A stretch of 64,000 nt of DNA, taken from assembly GCF_030272615.1 (NCBI RefSeq), contig NC_081411.1, positions 46,290,517 to 46,354,516 on the forward strand. The letters run 5' to 3'. This document shows positions 22,531 through 35,246 of the stretch, piece after piece; position 1 is the stretch's first letter; each line of letters begins with the position of its first letter. The notes under the pieces were generated by a model, which saw only the letters and a list, made by a program, of their open reading frames with translations, searched no databases and was not told where the DNA came from. The stretch is from Cryptomeria japonica. Lineage: Eukaryota; Streptophyta; Pinopsida; Cupressales; Cupressaceae. The position numbers and the translations under genes are program-made.

Positions 22531-23760
22531 ATAGGTGGAAAACTAGCCGCATAAGCTAAACCACTCTGAAATATTTTATCTCATGGTGAGGTCCTTTCTT
22601 TATGTTCAAGATCTCACAGGAGCTCTTCCAAGTTCAAGTTCTCAATCTTTGTGTCTTTCACTCCTGTCGAATAGTTTTAAATCCCACTTTGCATGGGCTC
22701 AAACTAGATAAATCACTTCATGAAAGAACAAGTGAGTGATGAAAGTTGGTTTAAAAAAGATTTGCCACCTCATTTATGTACTCATCTGATGTGTCATGTC
22801 TTTAATACTACATTTATTTTGCTACTTTGAAAATTGTTCATTCTTCTACATATCGCTACTTACTAGACAAATCAAGTTTAGTACATACATTCACTCAACA
22901 TGGCGGTGGCACCCCATAATATTTGTAAGGCTTCATGAGTCACTCAGCCATGGAGAACACAAACTTCAGAATTCACGGTCAGGGTTTTCATACTTTTACC
23001 AACTTCCATGCAAGCGACAAAAGCACAAGACAAAGAGAAAGGTCAAGTGATTGGGGACTTTTTAAGATCTATAACTCCACAACCATGGTTAGAGAAAGTG
23101 AATGACACCTGAATAGCTTCATAATTACATAAGGACCATGACTTAACACTTAAATTTTTGAGGTGAACAAGGATAACCTTAGGAAATGGACATAGATGGA
23201 TTTAGCTAAGTTGTGATTTGAATTTTTTGAGGATAACAAAAAAAAATGTAGATTCAAATAAAAGGAACTTAAATGAAGACTAACATAGGAAAAGAAATTA
23301 GTAACCAGGATGCCTAGAAAAATATATATGTAAGAATTTAACCCTAAATTTGTAGATCTCGTTATGATGCTTAACAAGAACTTAGTTAAGGAAGAATATA
23401 GGATATACCACACCTTGATTTTCTATTATATTTTCAATATTCTAAAAGATATGGAACACTTTAATTGGTGTAAAACAATGGTAGATTGCATACATGATCA
23501 ATTAATTAAGATAGAAGAGATAAACAAGCTCTTAATATTGTAGACATAAAAAATTTCAATCAAATGTCCTTATTCTTATCATTATTTATCTATTAATTAA
23601 ATGTATTTTATTGGTATTAATTCATTAATATTTTGTTTATTTATATTATTTTATTTACCTAGCACATTTAACTCTCTACATCAATCAACTTCTAAATGGG
23701 CAAGTGCAAGGTAATGAGTCACAAATTCGTGGAAGTCCGTGCGTTGGAAAATGCGCTCTT
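22531..23760. other. no gene seen; one dispersed copy of the 300-bp repeat
   Basis: I see no supported gene. About 23150-23540 aligns with the unit of the tandem array at 25430-26700 (for example AACATAGGAAAAGAAATTAG and ATACCACA followed by a TTCTATTATATT-like block), as a single diverged copy. Confidence 0.6.
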
Positions 23761-23765
23761 ATAAT

Positions 23766-23995
23766 CGGGGGCCCGTTTTCAAAAAACAGGGGCCCGTTTA
23801 TGCTTCGGGCTCTCGAGCTAAAAGGTAACGGGGGTTTGAAGTAAAAAAAAATGGGCCCCCATTTTGTTCTAAAATGGGGGCCCACTTTTAAACAAAACGG
23901 GGGCCTGTTTTTTAGAAACTGGCCCCCGTTTCTAAATGGCATTTTTCCCTTTTTTTCCACAAGATGCCCTTGTTTGAAAATGGGGGCCCATTTTG
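23766..23995. repeat. GGGGGCCC-rich palindromic block
   Basis: Within 230 bases, G-runs or C-runs of four to five next to GGCC or GGGCCC occur about eight times, separated by A/T runs (CGGGGGCCCG, CAGGGGCCCG, TGGGCCCCCA, TGGGGGCCCA, CGGGGGCC, GGCCCCCG, TGGGGGCCCA). The surroundings are strongly AT-rich. Both orientations occur, so hairpins can form. Protein-like readings on both strands here are a by-product of the repeats. Confidence 0.85.
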
Positions 23996-23999
23996 TGGA

Positions 24000-25430
24000 A
24001 GTTGATTCCACAACCCACCACTTGGCTTGGGATTAGGCCCGAGATAGGCTTGGGATGGCCCCACCTGAGACATGGACCTGCAAATTCAAATCTCCATGAA
24101 TGAAAGCACAAATATGAACTTCAAAAATAGTTTACACGCCTCTAATCAGAGAATTTTTATACGAAATTAAAACCCATTTCAAATTATACTATCTAGATTC
24201 TAAATATGTAAATTTATTTAAAAATTGATTATTTTAACTATTTTTCACTGAATTTATACTAAATCGGGTCCATAAATTTCAAATATTAACTAATTTTGTT
24301 AATTTAATAACTTTTTTATTTTAAAGAATTTTTGAAAAAAAATTATATGTCATCAATCTACACAAAATTATTTTGTATTTAAAAAAAAAAAAAAAAAAAA
24401 ATGTTAAAGTTTACATCAAATTATGTGGGTCGTACACGTCAAATTTTTAAAAAGATAATTACGGCCATTGAAAAATTAATTAAAAAAAAATATTAGAAAA
24501 AAAAATACAAAAAAACATGTTCATCAATCTTCAGTGTGTTACAAACCATTTCCCAAAACCGTTTGAGAAAATAATTTTAATTGTGTCAAAAAGTGTGGGT
24601 CGTACACATGCATGGTATGGTCCTGAAACAGGCATTTTTAAAACATAGTTTTTAGAACTCCATTCAAAAAGTTATTTTTTATTATGTGGGTATTAAAATA
24701 AATTACATATTTGGAAAGTACACTCAGAGGGCTATCTTTTATATTACTAACTTTTCCAATATTCAATCTCTAAGTGTTTCAAAATTTAAGCTCAAATGAG
24801 ACAAAATCTGAAAATCAGGGAAAACACTTCCACTTTTTGGCCAAAAAGTGGACTCATCTTCTTGCACTGACCCAAATAAAACCCTAATCTCCACCTAATC
24901 TTCACCATATTCTACTCATTCAATTTATATCCTTTTCCCCCCATCATGCACAACCATTCAGTGAATGTGGGATAATATTTATCTCCAACTACCTTCTTTT
25001 TTCCCACATTCCTCCAACAATGAATTTTCTTCATGAGGATGCTTATAAATTTATTTGCCTCTCTCATGTAAGCCTCTCTTGCATCTTGAAAGATTATGGT
25101 CATAATACTATTTTTTGTATTTGAGAAATCATAGTCATCTTGCGATCATTCTCTTTCGTTCCTTCATAGCTTCTTGTGCATTTGTATTTCAAATCTGAGA
25201 GCGAATATGATCAAATCTTGAGATCTTGGAGGATAGGATAGCAATGGAGTAAATTTTCATCAATTCATTTATTTTACTCACTTAATATTTGGTCTTTTCA
25301 TTTGTAATCATTTGAGAAATACTCCATTGTTCGATGTTGGATTGGAGACTATGGATTTTTGGCTTATGAGTGATCTTTAGGGATTCAAGAGGTGTCTCCC
25401 ATATCCCTCATCTACAAACATTACTTCAAG
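24000..25430. other. no gene seen; AT-rich non-coding, LTR-like 3' part
   Basis: It contains a run of 21 A (24381-24401) and two copies of GTGGGTCGTACAC (near 24426 and 24596). The part from about 24930 to 25370 aligns with 50470-50900 (for example TACCTTCTTT followed by CCCACATT, and TTCATGAG..GCCTATAAATTCATTTGCC). It is therefore a dispersed repeat, probably LTR-derived. Confidence 0.55.
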
Positions 25431-26700
25431 TTTCAAAGGATTACACCCAAACTAATTATTAAAAACATGTACCCAAGAATAAAATGCACTTAAACAAATA
25501 CTATCTAGTAAAAGAAAGTAAATTAGTAGCCAAAGTGCCTAAAAAGATACAAATGTTAGAATTTAAGCTTGAAATTATAGATCTTATGACTATACTTGTC
25601 ATGGGCCTTCGAAAGTAAGAGTCTATGACATACTACACCTAAATGTTCTATTATATTTACACCATCTTGAAAGACACATTTCTTTGGCTAAAGCCAAATA
25701 GTGTCAAATTTCATACATAAACAATTGGTTAGGATATAAATCCCAATTTGAGAATGAAATAGATGTAGAAATCAATAGAAGGCACTTAAACAAATACTGG
25801 TTAACAAAGGAAAATAAATGAATAGTGAACATGAGTAACAAAATACACACCTCATACTTTAAGATTGAAATTGTAGATGTCATCACTATGCTCAATAGGG
25901 CCTTGGGAAAGGATGATTCTAGGACATAAAACACCTAGATGTTCTATTAAATTTAAACCATCTTGAGAGACATGCAACACTTTAACTGGGTCAAAATTGT
26001 CAAATTTCATATATGAACAATTAGTTAAGATACAAGAGACAAATAGGTTATGTATAGAGCTACAACTTTTAGAGGATTACATCCAAACTAACTATGAAAA
26101 AAGTGTAGTGAAGAATAAATAAAATTAAACATTAATTGAGAAAAAAAGGAAAGAAAATTAGTAGCCAAGGTGTCTAACAAAATACATGTCATATAGTTCT
26201 ACACCTAAAATTACAGATTCATCACTATTCTTAATAGGGTCAGGTAAGGAAGAGACTAGGAAATACCACGTCTAAATATTCTATTATATATACACATATT
26301 TAAACATAGAAAATGCATATATTGGGGCCAAATATTGTCATATTGCACGTACTTGAACAATTAGTTAAGATACAAGAGACAATTACTTTCTTTATAGTAC
26401 TACAAGTTTCAAAGGATTACATCTAAATAGAATATGAAAAATATGAAGATAAGAATAAAGGGCACTTAAACAAACATTGAATAACATAGGAAAGGAAATC
26501 AATAGCCAAGGTACTTGTTAAAATATACATGTTAGAGTTTAATCTTGAAATTGTACATCTCATGACTATGTTTAATAGGGCCTTGCATAAGGAAGAATGT
26601 AGGACATACCACAATTGGATGTTCTATCAAATTTATACCACTATGAAAGAGACTAAAATTTTTTATTGTATCCAAATAGCGTTAGATTGTTTACCATTGT
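25430..26700. repeat. tandem array, about four diverged units of 296-341 bp
   Basis: Landmark GCACTTAAACAAA or its variants recurs at 25486, 25782, about 26121 and 26462. Each unit also has a ...ATAGGGCC(T/A)... block, a TTCTATTA-A-ATTTA block, GAACAATTAGTTAAGATACAAGAGAC and TTTCAAAGGATTACATC. Further copies stand alone at about 23150-23540 and 29660-30070. Small minus-strand open readings in each unit are repeats of one another and are not genes. Confidence 0.8.
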
Positions 26701-26710
26701 AAAAATGAGT

Positions 26711-27852
26711 TGTTGTTGTCATTGATTTCATACTTCCTGATACAAATAAGAAACTTGGTTATAGACTTTGGCATAGGTATGTTCTAGTATAGTACAATTA
26801 CATTGGGTTATAAATACTATCATGCCGATGTGTGGAGTCTATTTGTGGTTGTTCCAAAATTCTCTGAGTGATTAGCTTCAATTTTTTAGACCTTTGATGT
26901 TGGTCTCCTAGATCTATAGTTGGTATTTAGTCAAGTGTGACTATTTTGATGTTTGTGTACAAGGTTGTATTGCATTCCTATACATGATACTATTTTCATG
27001 ATGCAGTTCAATAATTCAATGTTATGGATATTTTTTGATGCTACCTTTGGCATCTGAAAATACTCTTCATGGTCTACATTGAATTTTGTGCAAAGTGGTG
27101 GTAGTGTCGTTTGATAGTTGTATATTTTGCACCTAACCTATAATATTTTGGTTCATGAAGTTGCATGTAGATCTATAGGTGATATTCTATGATGGAAAAG
27201 AAGGTGTGCCAACTTGTTGTGAAGCCTCACATGTCTCATTTTTCCTCCCACACTGCTTTGGATCTTGTTTTTGGGCTAATAGTTATTTATTCGCACCTTA
27301 CATGTAATTGGGCTGACATTTATGTACTTGGAAGTTACATCTAAGAGATGTTGTGAATGTTGTTTGAGGTATATGTGAGGTTGTATAGTGGTCTAGAAGC
27401 ACTACAATTTAGTCATGAAGATAGTTTATAATATATTTTGAATTATAAATTGTGACAATATTTTAGTGGATGTGATTCATTATAGTTCAACCCTATCGAT
27501 GTATCTTTATCATAAGTACAATATCTTTCCTTGAAGAAATTGTCTTTAGTGTTCGCAAGTATCTTTTGTATCTATCCCTAAGGTTGCGTACCTTGGCTTT
27601 CAAATTCAACTCATGGGAAGTGATATTATTGTAACTCTATTATTCATAAAGTGATATAGTTCTCATCGTGGTTTCTGCCAATTTGGATTTTCCATGTAAA
27701 AATATTGGTATTCATGTGCAGCTGATTTTTTATTTTTTGTAATTTAATTTCATGCATAAAGTATAATGAATGAATGATAAGTAATTTTTTTAATTCAGAT
27801 TAAGTTTTTGTATATGTTGATTTACCCCTATCTCAACACTCAAAGGCGTTCA
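26711..27852 (+). repeat. copia LTR in copy A
   Basis: 1,142 bases from TGTTGTTGTCATTG to ...GTTCA, followed by a decayed PBS-like ATTTCTATCTCGACAAGGG and a gag remnant. Its partner in copy B (30094-31235) has the same length. Limits are inferred from the TG/CA ends and the following PBS. Confidence 0.65.
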
Positions 27853-27959
27853 AAAATTTCTATCTCGACAAGGGACTTGTAGTAATAACCTAATTGGTAA
27901 TGTACATCTAGGTTTTGGAACACTATGTTCGATTCTAATTTAGATGCTATGAGACAAAA

Positions 27960-28640
27960 TTAATGTAACATTTATGCTATGGTAAATATGGGTGGAGAAT
28001 TGATGCATTCTTAAGAAAATCTAGAGGAAAGTAGAAACAAGTGGAAGAAAGAAGAGGATAAGATCACCTATTTGAGAAAGCTAGTTGATGAATGCAGAAA
28101 GCCAATTAATGATCTTGAAACAAAACTATATGAAAAATATGGATAATATACATCAAAATTTAGGAAGAAGTTGATATGTTGAACAAAGAGTTGGAGGAGG
28201 CAAACAAACAAATTAAAAAAGATCTAAAGAATAAAGGTGGTAGTGAAGTGCTTGATGTGATGCCTAGTGGTGAAAAGAAAATTAAAGATAAAGGTGGACA
28301 TGGAATTCAAAGAGTTGAAAATTATAATAGTTTTAGTAAGGAAAAAAATGTAAAAGAAAAGGTCAACGATTAATTGAAGGACTCTAACAAATATCAACAA
28401 AGTTTCACTATAGTCCACACCAAGAATATTGACAGAATGACTCCTCTTGCTTAAATTAGGTATTTATCAACCTTTAATGGTAATTATTTTTCATGGAGTA
28501 AATTTAGACATAGAGCTAGTGAATGTAGAAGTTAGATCAGATCTAGGTCAATTAATGGTCAATGCTACACTTTCACTAGTTTGGACATAAGGAAAATGAG
28601 TGCAGAAGTGAGATGGTTTAGAATGGATATGTGAAGATAA
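27960..28640 (+). pseudogene. copia gag remnant in copy A
   Basis: Coiled-coil-like text (KKEEDKITYLRKLVDE, then NDLETKLYEKYG and LNKELEEANKQIKKDL) and two decayed CCHC knuckles (about 28470-28530 and 28555-28610). Paired knuckles with a Lys/Glu-rich coiled coil are usual for the C-terminal Gag of SIRE-like copia elements. It is broken by stops and frameshifts. The open piece 28176-28373 is the longest part. The same sequence recurs at 31340-32020 and 48860-49520. Confidence 0.65.
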
Positions 28641-30093
28641 GCTATTGTAGAAATATTCATCCTATTACATTATTTAGAAAAAACCTTACAATAATTAAAT
28701 TACACATTTTTCGTTGATGAGGACAACCTCTTTGACCATGGATTTTTCTATATCAAAATTAATCTTATAATAATTTTAATAGCAAGGCATTAATCTAACA
28801 AGATGTGGCATCACACCTATTTTACATAATTTTAATTATAAAATAAACCTTAGGCAATAAGGTAATAACATTTTTTAGCTTCAAAATAAAGTAATGGGGT
28901 GAAGTAAATAGATTCATGTATTATTACTAATGTCCTTCATTTAGAAAAAAGAAATTACTACATCCATCTACAATCCAATCTTCAAAATATATAACACATT
29001 TCTTGATAATAATATCATCTTATAAGATTAAACTCTAGTTTAATAATTGTCATCCTACAAGGATCTAATAATATTATCAAATCTTATTCTAGCTTTAAGT
29101 CTTAATCATCAATCACATTTTATTATCTATTAATAAATAGTTTATCTTAATTGTATTGAGATTTATAAGACTTCATATACATGCTAGTTGTAAACAAAAA
29201 AAAATCTATGAAGAATTACATGATAATGTAGAATCCCCTATGCTAGACTTGGTGAACAATTAAGAAAATCGAGCAATCAATCATTACTAAATCTATATTT
29301 TATTTCTAGATCTGATTGATAATGAAATTTGTACACAATCAATTTCAAATATCTATTACGAATTACAAATATAGACTGTGGAAATCTCATGCTTTTAAGT
29401 CTACTGAAATATCTATATCCTTTTTTGAATTTGAACATGGTCATTATCGACCATTTGTCACGTTTAAACATGATAATTATCGACGAAGATTCTGGGCAGA
29501 GCTATTAATTTATTTTGGAGGTGTGATTATATCAGCAATTAAGAATAATACGTATTCATGTTTCTGATTATCGGCATGATATGCCAATTGTTTTATATGA
29601 AAATGTCACATGCTATATATATATTGTAGATTTTAAACAATAAGAGTATGAAATATATATGTTCTATTATATATACACATATTTAAACATAGAAAATGCA
29701 TATATTGGGGCCAAATATTGTTAGATTGCACATACTTGAACAATTAGTTAAGATACAAGAGACAATTAGTTTCTTTATAGTACTACAAGTTTCAAAGGAT
29801 TGGGTCTAAATAGAATATAAAAAATATGAAGATAAGAATAAAGGGCACTTAAACAAACATTGAATAACATAGGAAAGGAAATCAATAGCCCATGTACTTG
29901 TTAAAATATACATGTTAGAGTTTAATCTTGAAATTGTACATCTCATGACTATGCTTAATAGGGCCTTGCATAAGGAAGAATGTAGGACATACCACAATTG
30001 GATGTTCTATCAAATTTCTGCCACTATGAAAGAGACTAAATTTTTTGATTGTATCCAACTAGTGTTAGATTGTTTACGATTGTAAAAATGAGT

Positions 30094-31235
30094 TGTTGTT
30101 GTCATTGATTTCATACTTGTTGATACAAATGAAAAAATTGGCTATAGACTTTGGCATAGGTAAGTTCTAGTATAGTACAATTACATTGGGATAGAAATAT
30201 GATCATGCTGATGTGTGGAGTCTATTTGTGGTTGTTCCAAAGTTCTCTGAATGATGTAGCTTCAAGTTTTTAGACCTTTGATGTTGGTTTCCTAGATCTA
30301 TAGTTGGTACTGATTCAAGTGTGACTATTTTGGTATTACTGTACAAGGTTGTATTGCATTCCTATACATGATACTATTTTCATGATGCAGTTCAATAATT
30401 CAATGTTATGGATATTTGTTGATGCTATCTTTGGCATCTGCAAATACTCTTCGTGCAAAGTGGTGGTAATGTCGTTTGATAGTTGTATCTTTTGTACCTG
30501 ACCTAAAATATTTTGGTTCATGAAGTTGCATGTAGATCTATAGGTGATATTATATGATGGAAAACAAGGTGTGCCAACTTGTTGTGAAGCCTCACATGTC
30601 TCATTTTTCCTCCCACGCTGCTTTGGATCTTGTTTTTGGGCTAATAGTTATGTATTGCACCTTACATGTAATTGGGCTGACATTTATGTACGTGCACGCT
30701 AGATCTAAGAGATGTTGTGAATGTTGTTTGAGGTATATGTGAGGTTGTATAGTGGTCTAGGAGCATTACATTTTAGTCATGAAGATAGTTTATACTATGT
30801 TTTGAATTATAAATTGTGATCAACATTTTAGTGGATGTGATTCATTATAATTCAACATTATTGATGTATCTTTATCATAAGTACAATATCTTTCCTTGAA
30901 GAAATAGTCTTTAGTGTTTGCAAGTATCTTTTGTATCTATCCCTAAGGTTGTGTACGTTGGCTTTCAAATTCAACTCATGGGAAGTGTTATTCTTATTCT
31001 TTGGCCTAAATATTGTAACTCTATTATTCATATAGTGATATAGTTCTCATCATGGTTTCTACCAATCTCGATTTCCCATGTAAAAATATCGGTATTCATG
31101 TGCGGCTGAATTTTTAGTTTTTGTTATTTAATTTGATGCATAAAGTATATTGAATGAATGATAAGTAAAATTTTTAATTTAGATTAAGTTTCTGTATATG
31201 TTGATTTACCCCCTTCTCAACACTCAATGGTGTTC
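30094..31235 (+). repeat. copia LTR in copy B
   Basis: 1,142 bases, TGTTGTTGTCATTG to GGTGTTCA, co-linear with 26711-27852. It is followed by the decayed PBS TTTGTATCTCGACAAGGG. Confidence 0.65.
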
Positions 31236-31339
31236 AAAAATTTGTATCTCGACAAGGGACCTGCAGTCATAACCTAATTGGTTATGTAGATCTAGGTTGT
31301 GGAACACTATGTTTGATTCTAATTTAGATACTATGAGAC

Positions 31340-32020
31340 AAAATTAATGTGGCATTGATGCTATAGTAAATATGGGTGGAGAATGGATGCATTCTTAAGA
31401 AAATCTAGAGGAAAGTAGAAACAAGTGCAAGAAAGCAGAGGATAAGATCACCTATTTGAGAAAGCTAGTTGATGGATGCAGAAAGGCAATTAATGATCTT
31501 GAAACAAAGCTATATGAAAAATATGGATAATATACATCAAACTTGAGGAAGAAGTTGATATGTTGAACAAAGAGTTGGAGGAGGCAAAAGAACAAATTAA
31601 AAAATATCTAAAGAATAAAGGTGGTAGTGAAGTGCTTGATGTGATGCCCAGTATTGAAAAGACAAGTAAAGATAAAGGTGGACTTGGATTTCAAAGAGTT
31701 GAAAACTATAATAGTTTTAGTAAGGAAAAAAACGTAAAAGAAAAGATCAACGATTAATTGAAGGACTCTAACAAATATCAACAAAGTTGCAATATAGTCC
31801 ACAACAAGAAGATTGACATAAGGACCCCTCCTACTTAAATTAGGTATTTATCAACCTTTAATGGTAATTGTTTTTCATAGAGTAAATTTAGACATAGAGC
31901 TAGTGAATGTAGAAGCTAGATCAAATCTTAGTCAATTAATGGTCAATGCTACACTTTCACTAAGTTTGGACATAAGGAAAATGAGTGTAGAAGTGAGATG
32001 GTTTAGAATGGATATGTGAA
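31340..32020 (+). pseudogene. copia gag remnant in copy B
   Basis: Duplicate of the copy A remnant: EEDKITYLRKLVDGCRKAIND, LNKELEEAKEQIKKYLKNKGG, then two decayed zinc knuckles, of which QCYTFTKFGHKENECRS is the better one. The open piece is 31560-31757. Stops fall at the same places as in copy A (for example TAA after EKYG), so these were fixed before the duplication. Confidence 0.65.
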
Positions 32021-32929
32021 GATAAGCTATTGTAGAAATATTCATTCTATTACATTATTTAGCAAAAACCTTAGAATAATTAAATTACAAATTTTTTGTT
32101 GACAAGGACAACCTCTTTGACCATGGATTTTTTTATATCAAATTTAATCTTATAATAATTTTAATAACAAGGCATTAATCTAACAAGATGTGGCATCACA
32201 CCTATTTTACATATTTTTTATTACAAAATAAACCTTATGCAATAAGGTAATAACATTTTTTAGCTTCAAACTAAAGTTATGGGTTGAAGTAAATAGATTC
32301 ATGTATTATTACTAATGTTCTTCATTTAAAAAAAATAAATTACTACATCCATCTACAATCCAATCTTCAAAATATATAACACATTTCTTGATAATAATAT
32401 TGCCTTATAAGATTAAACTCTAGTTTAATAATTGTCATCATACAAGGATCTGATAATATTATTAAATCTTATTCTAGCTTTAAGTCTTAATCATCTATCA
32501 CATTTTATTATCTATGAATAAATATTTTATCTTAATTGTATTGAGATTTATAAGACTTCATATAAATGCTAATTGTAAACAAACAAAAAATCTATTAAGA
32601 ATTAACATGATAATGTAGAATCCCCTATGCTAAACTTGGTCAACAATTAAGAAAATTGAGCAATCAATCATTACTGAATCTATATTTTATTTCTGGATCT
32701 GATTGATGATGAAATTTGTACACAATCAATATCAAATATCTATTATGAATTACAAATATAGACTATGGAAATCTCATGCTTTTAATTTTTTAAATCTACT
32801 AAAATATCTATATTCTTTTTTGAAGTATAAGAGTAATAACCATCTTGAACATAGCATGTTTATTTTTCACATAACTCGATTGATGATGTTAATAATTTGA
32901 ATACTTTCCTAAATGTACCATAAAAATAT

Positions 32930-34490
32930 CTAGGAATATTTGTATAAAGAATACGTGAGAAATCAAATTCTATGTATTATAGTTAAAGCATTCTTTAAGG
33001 AAGCTATGAAGTAGTTTGAAAAACTCTACAAAGATTAGGTAATTACCTCAAACACATGCTAAAAAATGTCACATTATAGATAATCAATAATCTCCAAAAA
33101 TAACTTAGAACTCCATGGATAAAACAAGGTCAAGGAAGCTTTAGATGATTTCAATATTATTCTTTACAAATTATAATATGCAGGATAATTTGGAATGTAA
33201 AACTTGGAATTACAAATTTGGCAACTTATAGAAATTCAAATATCAAACATAGAAAATTATCCAATTGATTTAGGATTTGATTAGACACAATGAGCCACCA
33301 AAATGAAAACCTTAATTTTATGCAATGTAGACTAACATCATAAGCAAGCGTGGGGCAAGCTAAGGTAAATCACATGTTGAGTGTGATGATAGTTATGAAT
33401 ATAAATATCTATAAATTATTTTCAATGCTTAGCCAAGTCAATTAAAACACAATCATTGTTTCGGAGATGGGTTTTAAATAACCTATCAAGTTTAATACAA
33501 GTGACCCTCCCCAATAAGGTAGCAACAATATGTACAAAGTTCCGAAATGGAAGGAGTAAACTTGGATTCTTCAATAAAATAAGAGCATAGAGATATGCGT
33601 AATTGAAGATAGAAATTAGTTTGTCTAGGGTTCAAAGATAAGTGAATACATCCAAAAATACAAAGTCCAACGTGCTTACTTAGAGTCTCAACATGGCTAG
33701 CATTAGCAAATAAAGAAAAGAACCCTTCCATTTGATATTAAATAGAATCAAGTCAAGTACCCATATGGAGTCCATTGCATGTTGACCAAATGTATGTGTC
33801 TGCCTTTAGGGGTAATGGATCATCAAACTCAATAATGGAGAAAACCACATTAGTTGGGGAATCAAAATTGTTCATCATGAAAAAAAAATATTGTGTAAAC
33901 ATTAGAACACACTTGTTAAATGGAGCCATTTTGTAGAGGCACCAAACCATCAACACTAGCCTAAATTACTAGTAGGTTAAAGTTGTTTGAGGAGATACAA
34001 AGGAATGACAAAAGAAGGCACAATAAATGTAGAAGAAAATAGTGTTTTCCTATGGTATGGGTAAATCATAACATAAGGAAAGCCAAAGTCTAAATAAAAG
34101 ACATAAATCTTTGCAAAGCCATGTTTGCCAGCCAAGAACTACAATTAAGTCAACACTTTCATTAGATCTTAAAATAAATAAATGAATTTATTAATCACTC
34201 TTCTTCTTCTTCTCGTGCTGAATGATTTCAAGCCAATCCTTAATCGTTTTTGTTACCTCAATCAAGAACATAAGTTTAAATAACCTTATGCTCAACACAA
34301 CTTGATCTCTTATAAATCCATTCAAACTAGTTCAACTACAATTATTTACAATAAATTAATCTCATTAAATTCTAATTCGAAACTATATAAAAAATAAACT
34401 AAACTAAATATTAATAAATAAGAATATTTAATAATATTTAATTTTTTAAAATTATGTACATATTACTCTTTATATAAAAAGTAGTCTTAT
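32930..34490 (-). repeat. alpha block, copy B (unidentified, conserved in three copies)
   Basis: Aligns with 36252-37890 and 53220-54600. The better protein-like readings are on the minus strand (33956-33753 and 33731-33492 here, 37422-37141 in copy C), with shared text of the type CxFNxxxLxxTxYFF. No known domain is recognised. It lies directly 3' of the defensin genes in copies C and D. Confidence 0.6.
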
Positions 34491-34506
34491 CGGATATGGC
34501 AACGTA
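34485..34506. other. empty defensin site in copy B
   Basis: GTAGTCTTATCGGATATG joins directly to GCAACGTAATCTATTCTG. In copies C and D these two sequences flank the whole defensin gene (about 435 bases in copy C, 37902-38338). GATAT occurs at both edges, so this is a deletion with microhomology that removed exon 1, intron and exon 2 and left the promoter side. Confidence 0.85.
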
Positions 34507-35246
34507 ATCTATTCTGTGAGAATTTGTTATAGTGATGCTCTTACTTATGTCCGACAAAGGTATCTCCGGATTTCCTAAAAGACATTTTATTTATTGTTAC
34601 TATCGAGTAACCAGAGATTGAAAACGGTTCGTTTGTTTTCTTGTGACGGTAAATAAATTCTCTTCCTTGATTTTAACATTTTAATATAGGTATCCTGCTT
34701 GAATTTGAACATGGTCATTATCGACCGTTTGTGACGTTTAAACATGATAATTATCGACCCAGAGTCTGGGCAGAGCTATGAATTCATTGTCGAGGTGTGA
34801 TTATATCAGCAATTAAGAATAATAGGTATTCATGTTTCTGATTATCAGTATGATATGCCAATTGTTTTATATGAAAATGTGTCATGCTATATTCAAGATT
34901 GTTATTATTATTATATTTCAATAGATAAAAAAAAAATGTTATTTTTGTGAATTTAAAAAATAAGAACTTGAAAATGCCATAATCTATATTTCTAATTTAT
35001 GGTAGATTTTTAAATTTGATTGTTTGCAATCTTTATCACAAGTGAAATCTAGTAATAAGGATTGATTGGTCTATTTTCTTAGTTATTGAGCATGTCTTGA
35101 CCAAATTTGGACATTTCAGCTTATCATGTTAATTCTTGATAAATTATTTGTAGTTTACAAAAATCCTGCATATGAAGTCTTATTAACTTCAATACCACTA
35201 ATAACAATTATTGTGTACTTAGATAATATCATTTGGGTGATGATTA

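Larger units (their letters stand above)
26275..29654. repeat. segmental duplication copy A
   Basis: 26275-29430 aligns co-linearly with 29660-32820 at an offset of about 3.38-3.40 kb and high identity. It contains one array unit, a copia LTR, PBS and gag remnants, and AT-rich 3' sequence. At about 29431 it jumps from ...CTTTTTTGAA to TTTGAACATGGTCATTATCG, which in copy B lies 1.87 kb further on (near 34700). Copy A therefore lost the region that holds the defensin gene in copies C and D. The join has TTGAA microhomology. Confidence 0.87.

Noticed and set aside
22796-23050. 84-codon plus-strand reading
   Set aside because: No domain, no partner copy and no splice or start context; not supported as a gene.
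23685-24036. Open readings on both strands across the G/C block
   Set aside because: Repeated WGPxF-type text is created by the GGGGGCCC repeats; both strands are open for the same reason.
26423-29997. Similar 63-codon minus-strand readings MWYVLHSSLCKAL... at 26423-26614 and 29806-29997
   Set aside because: They lie in array units duplicated with copies A and B; related units at 23150 and 25704 differ in frame and ends, so there is no sign of coding constraint.
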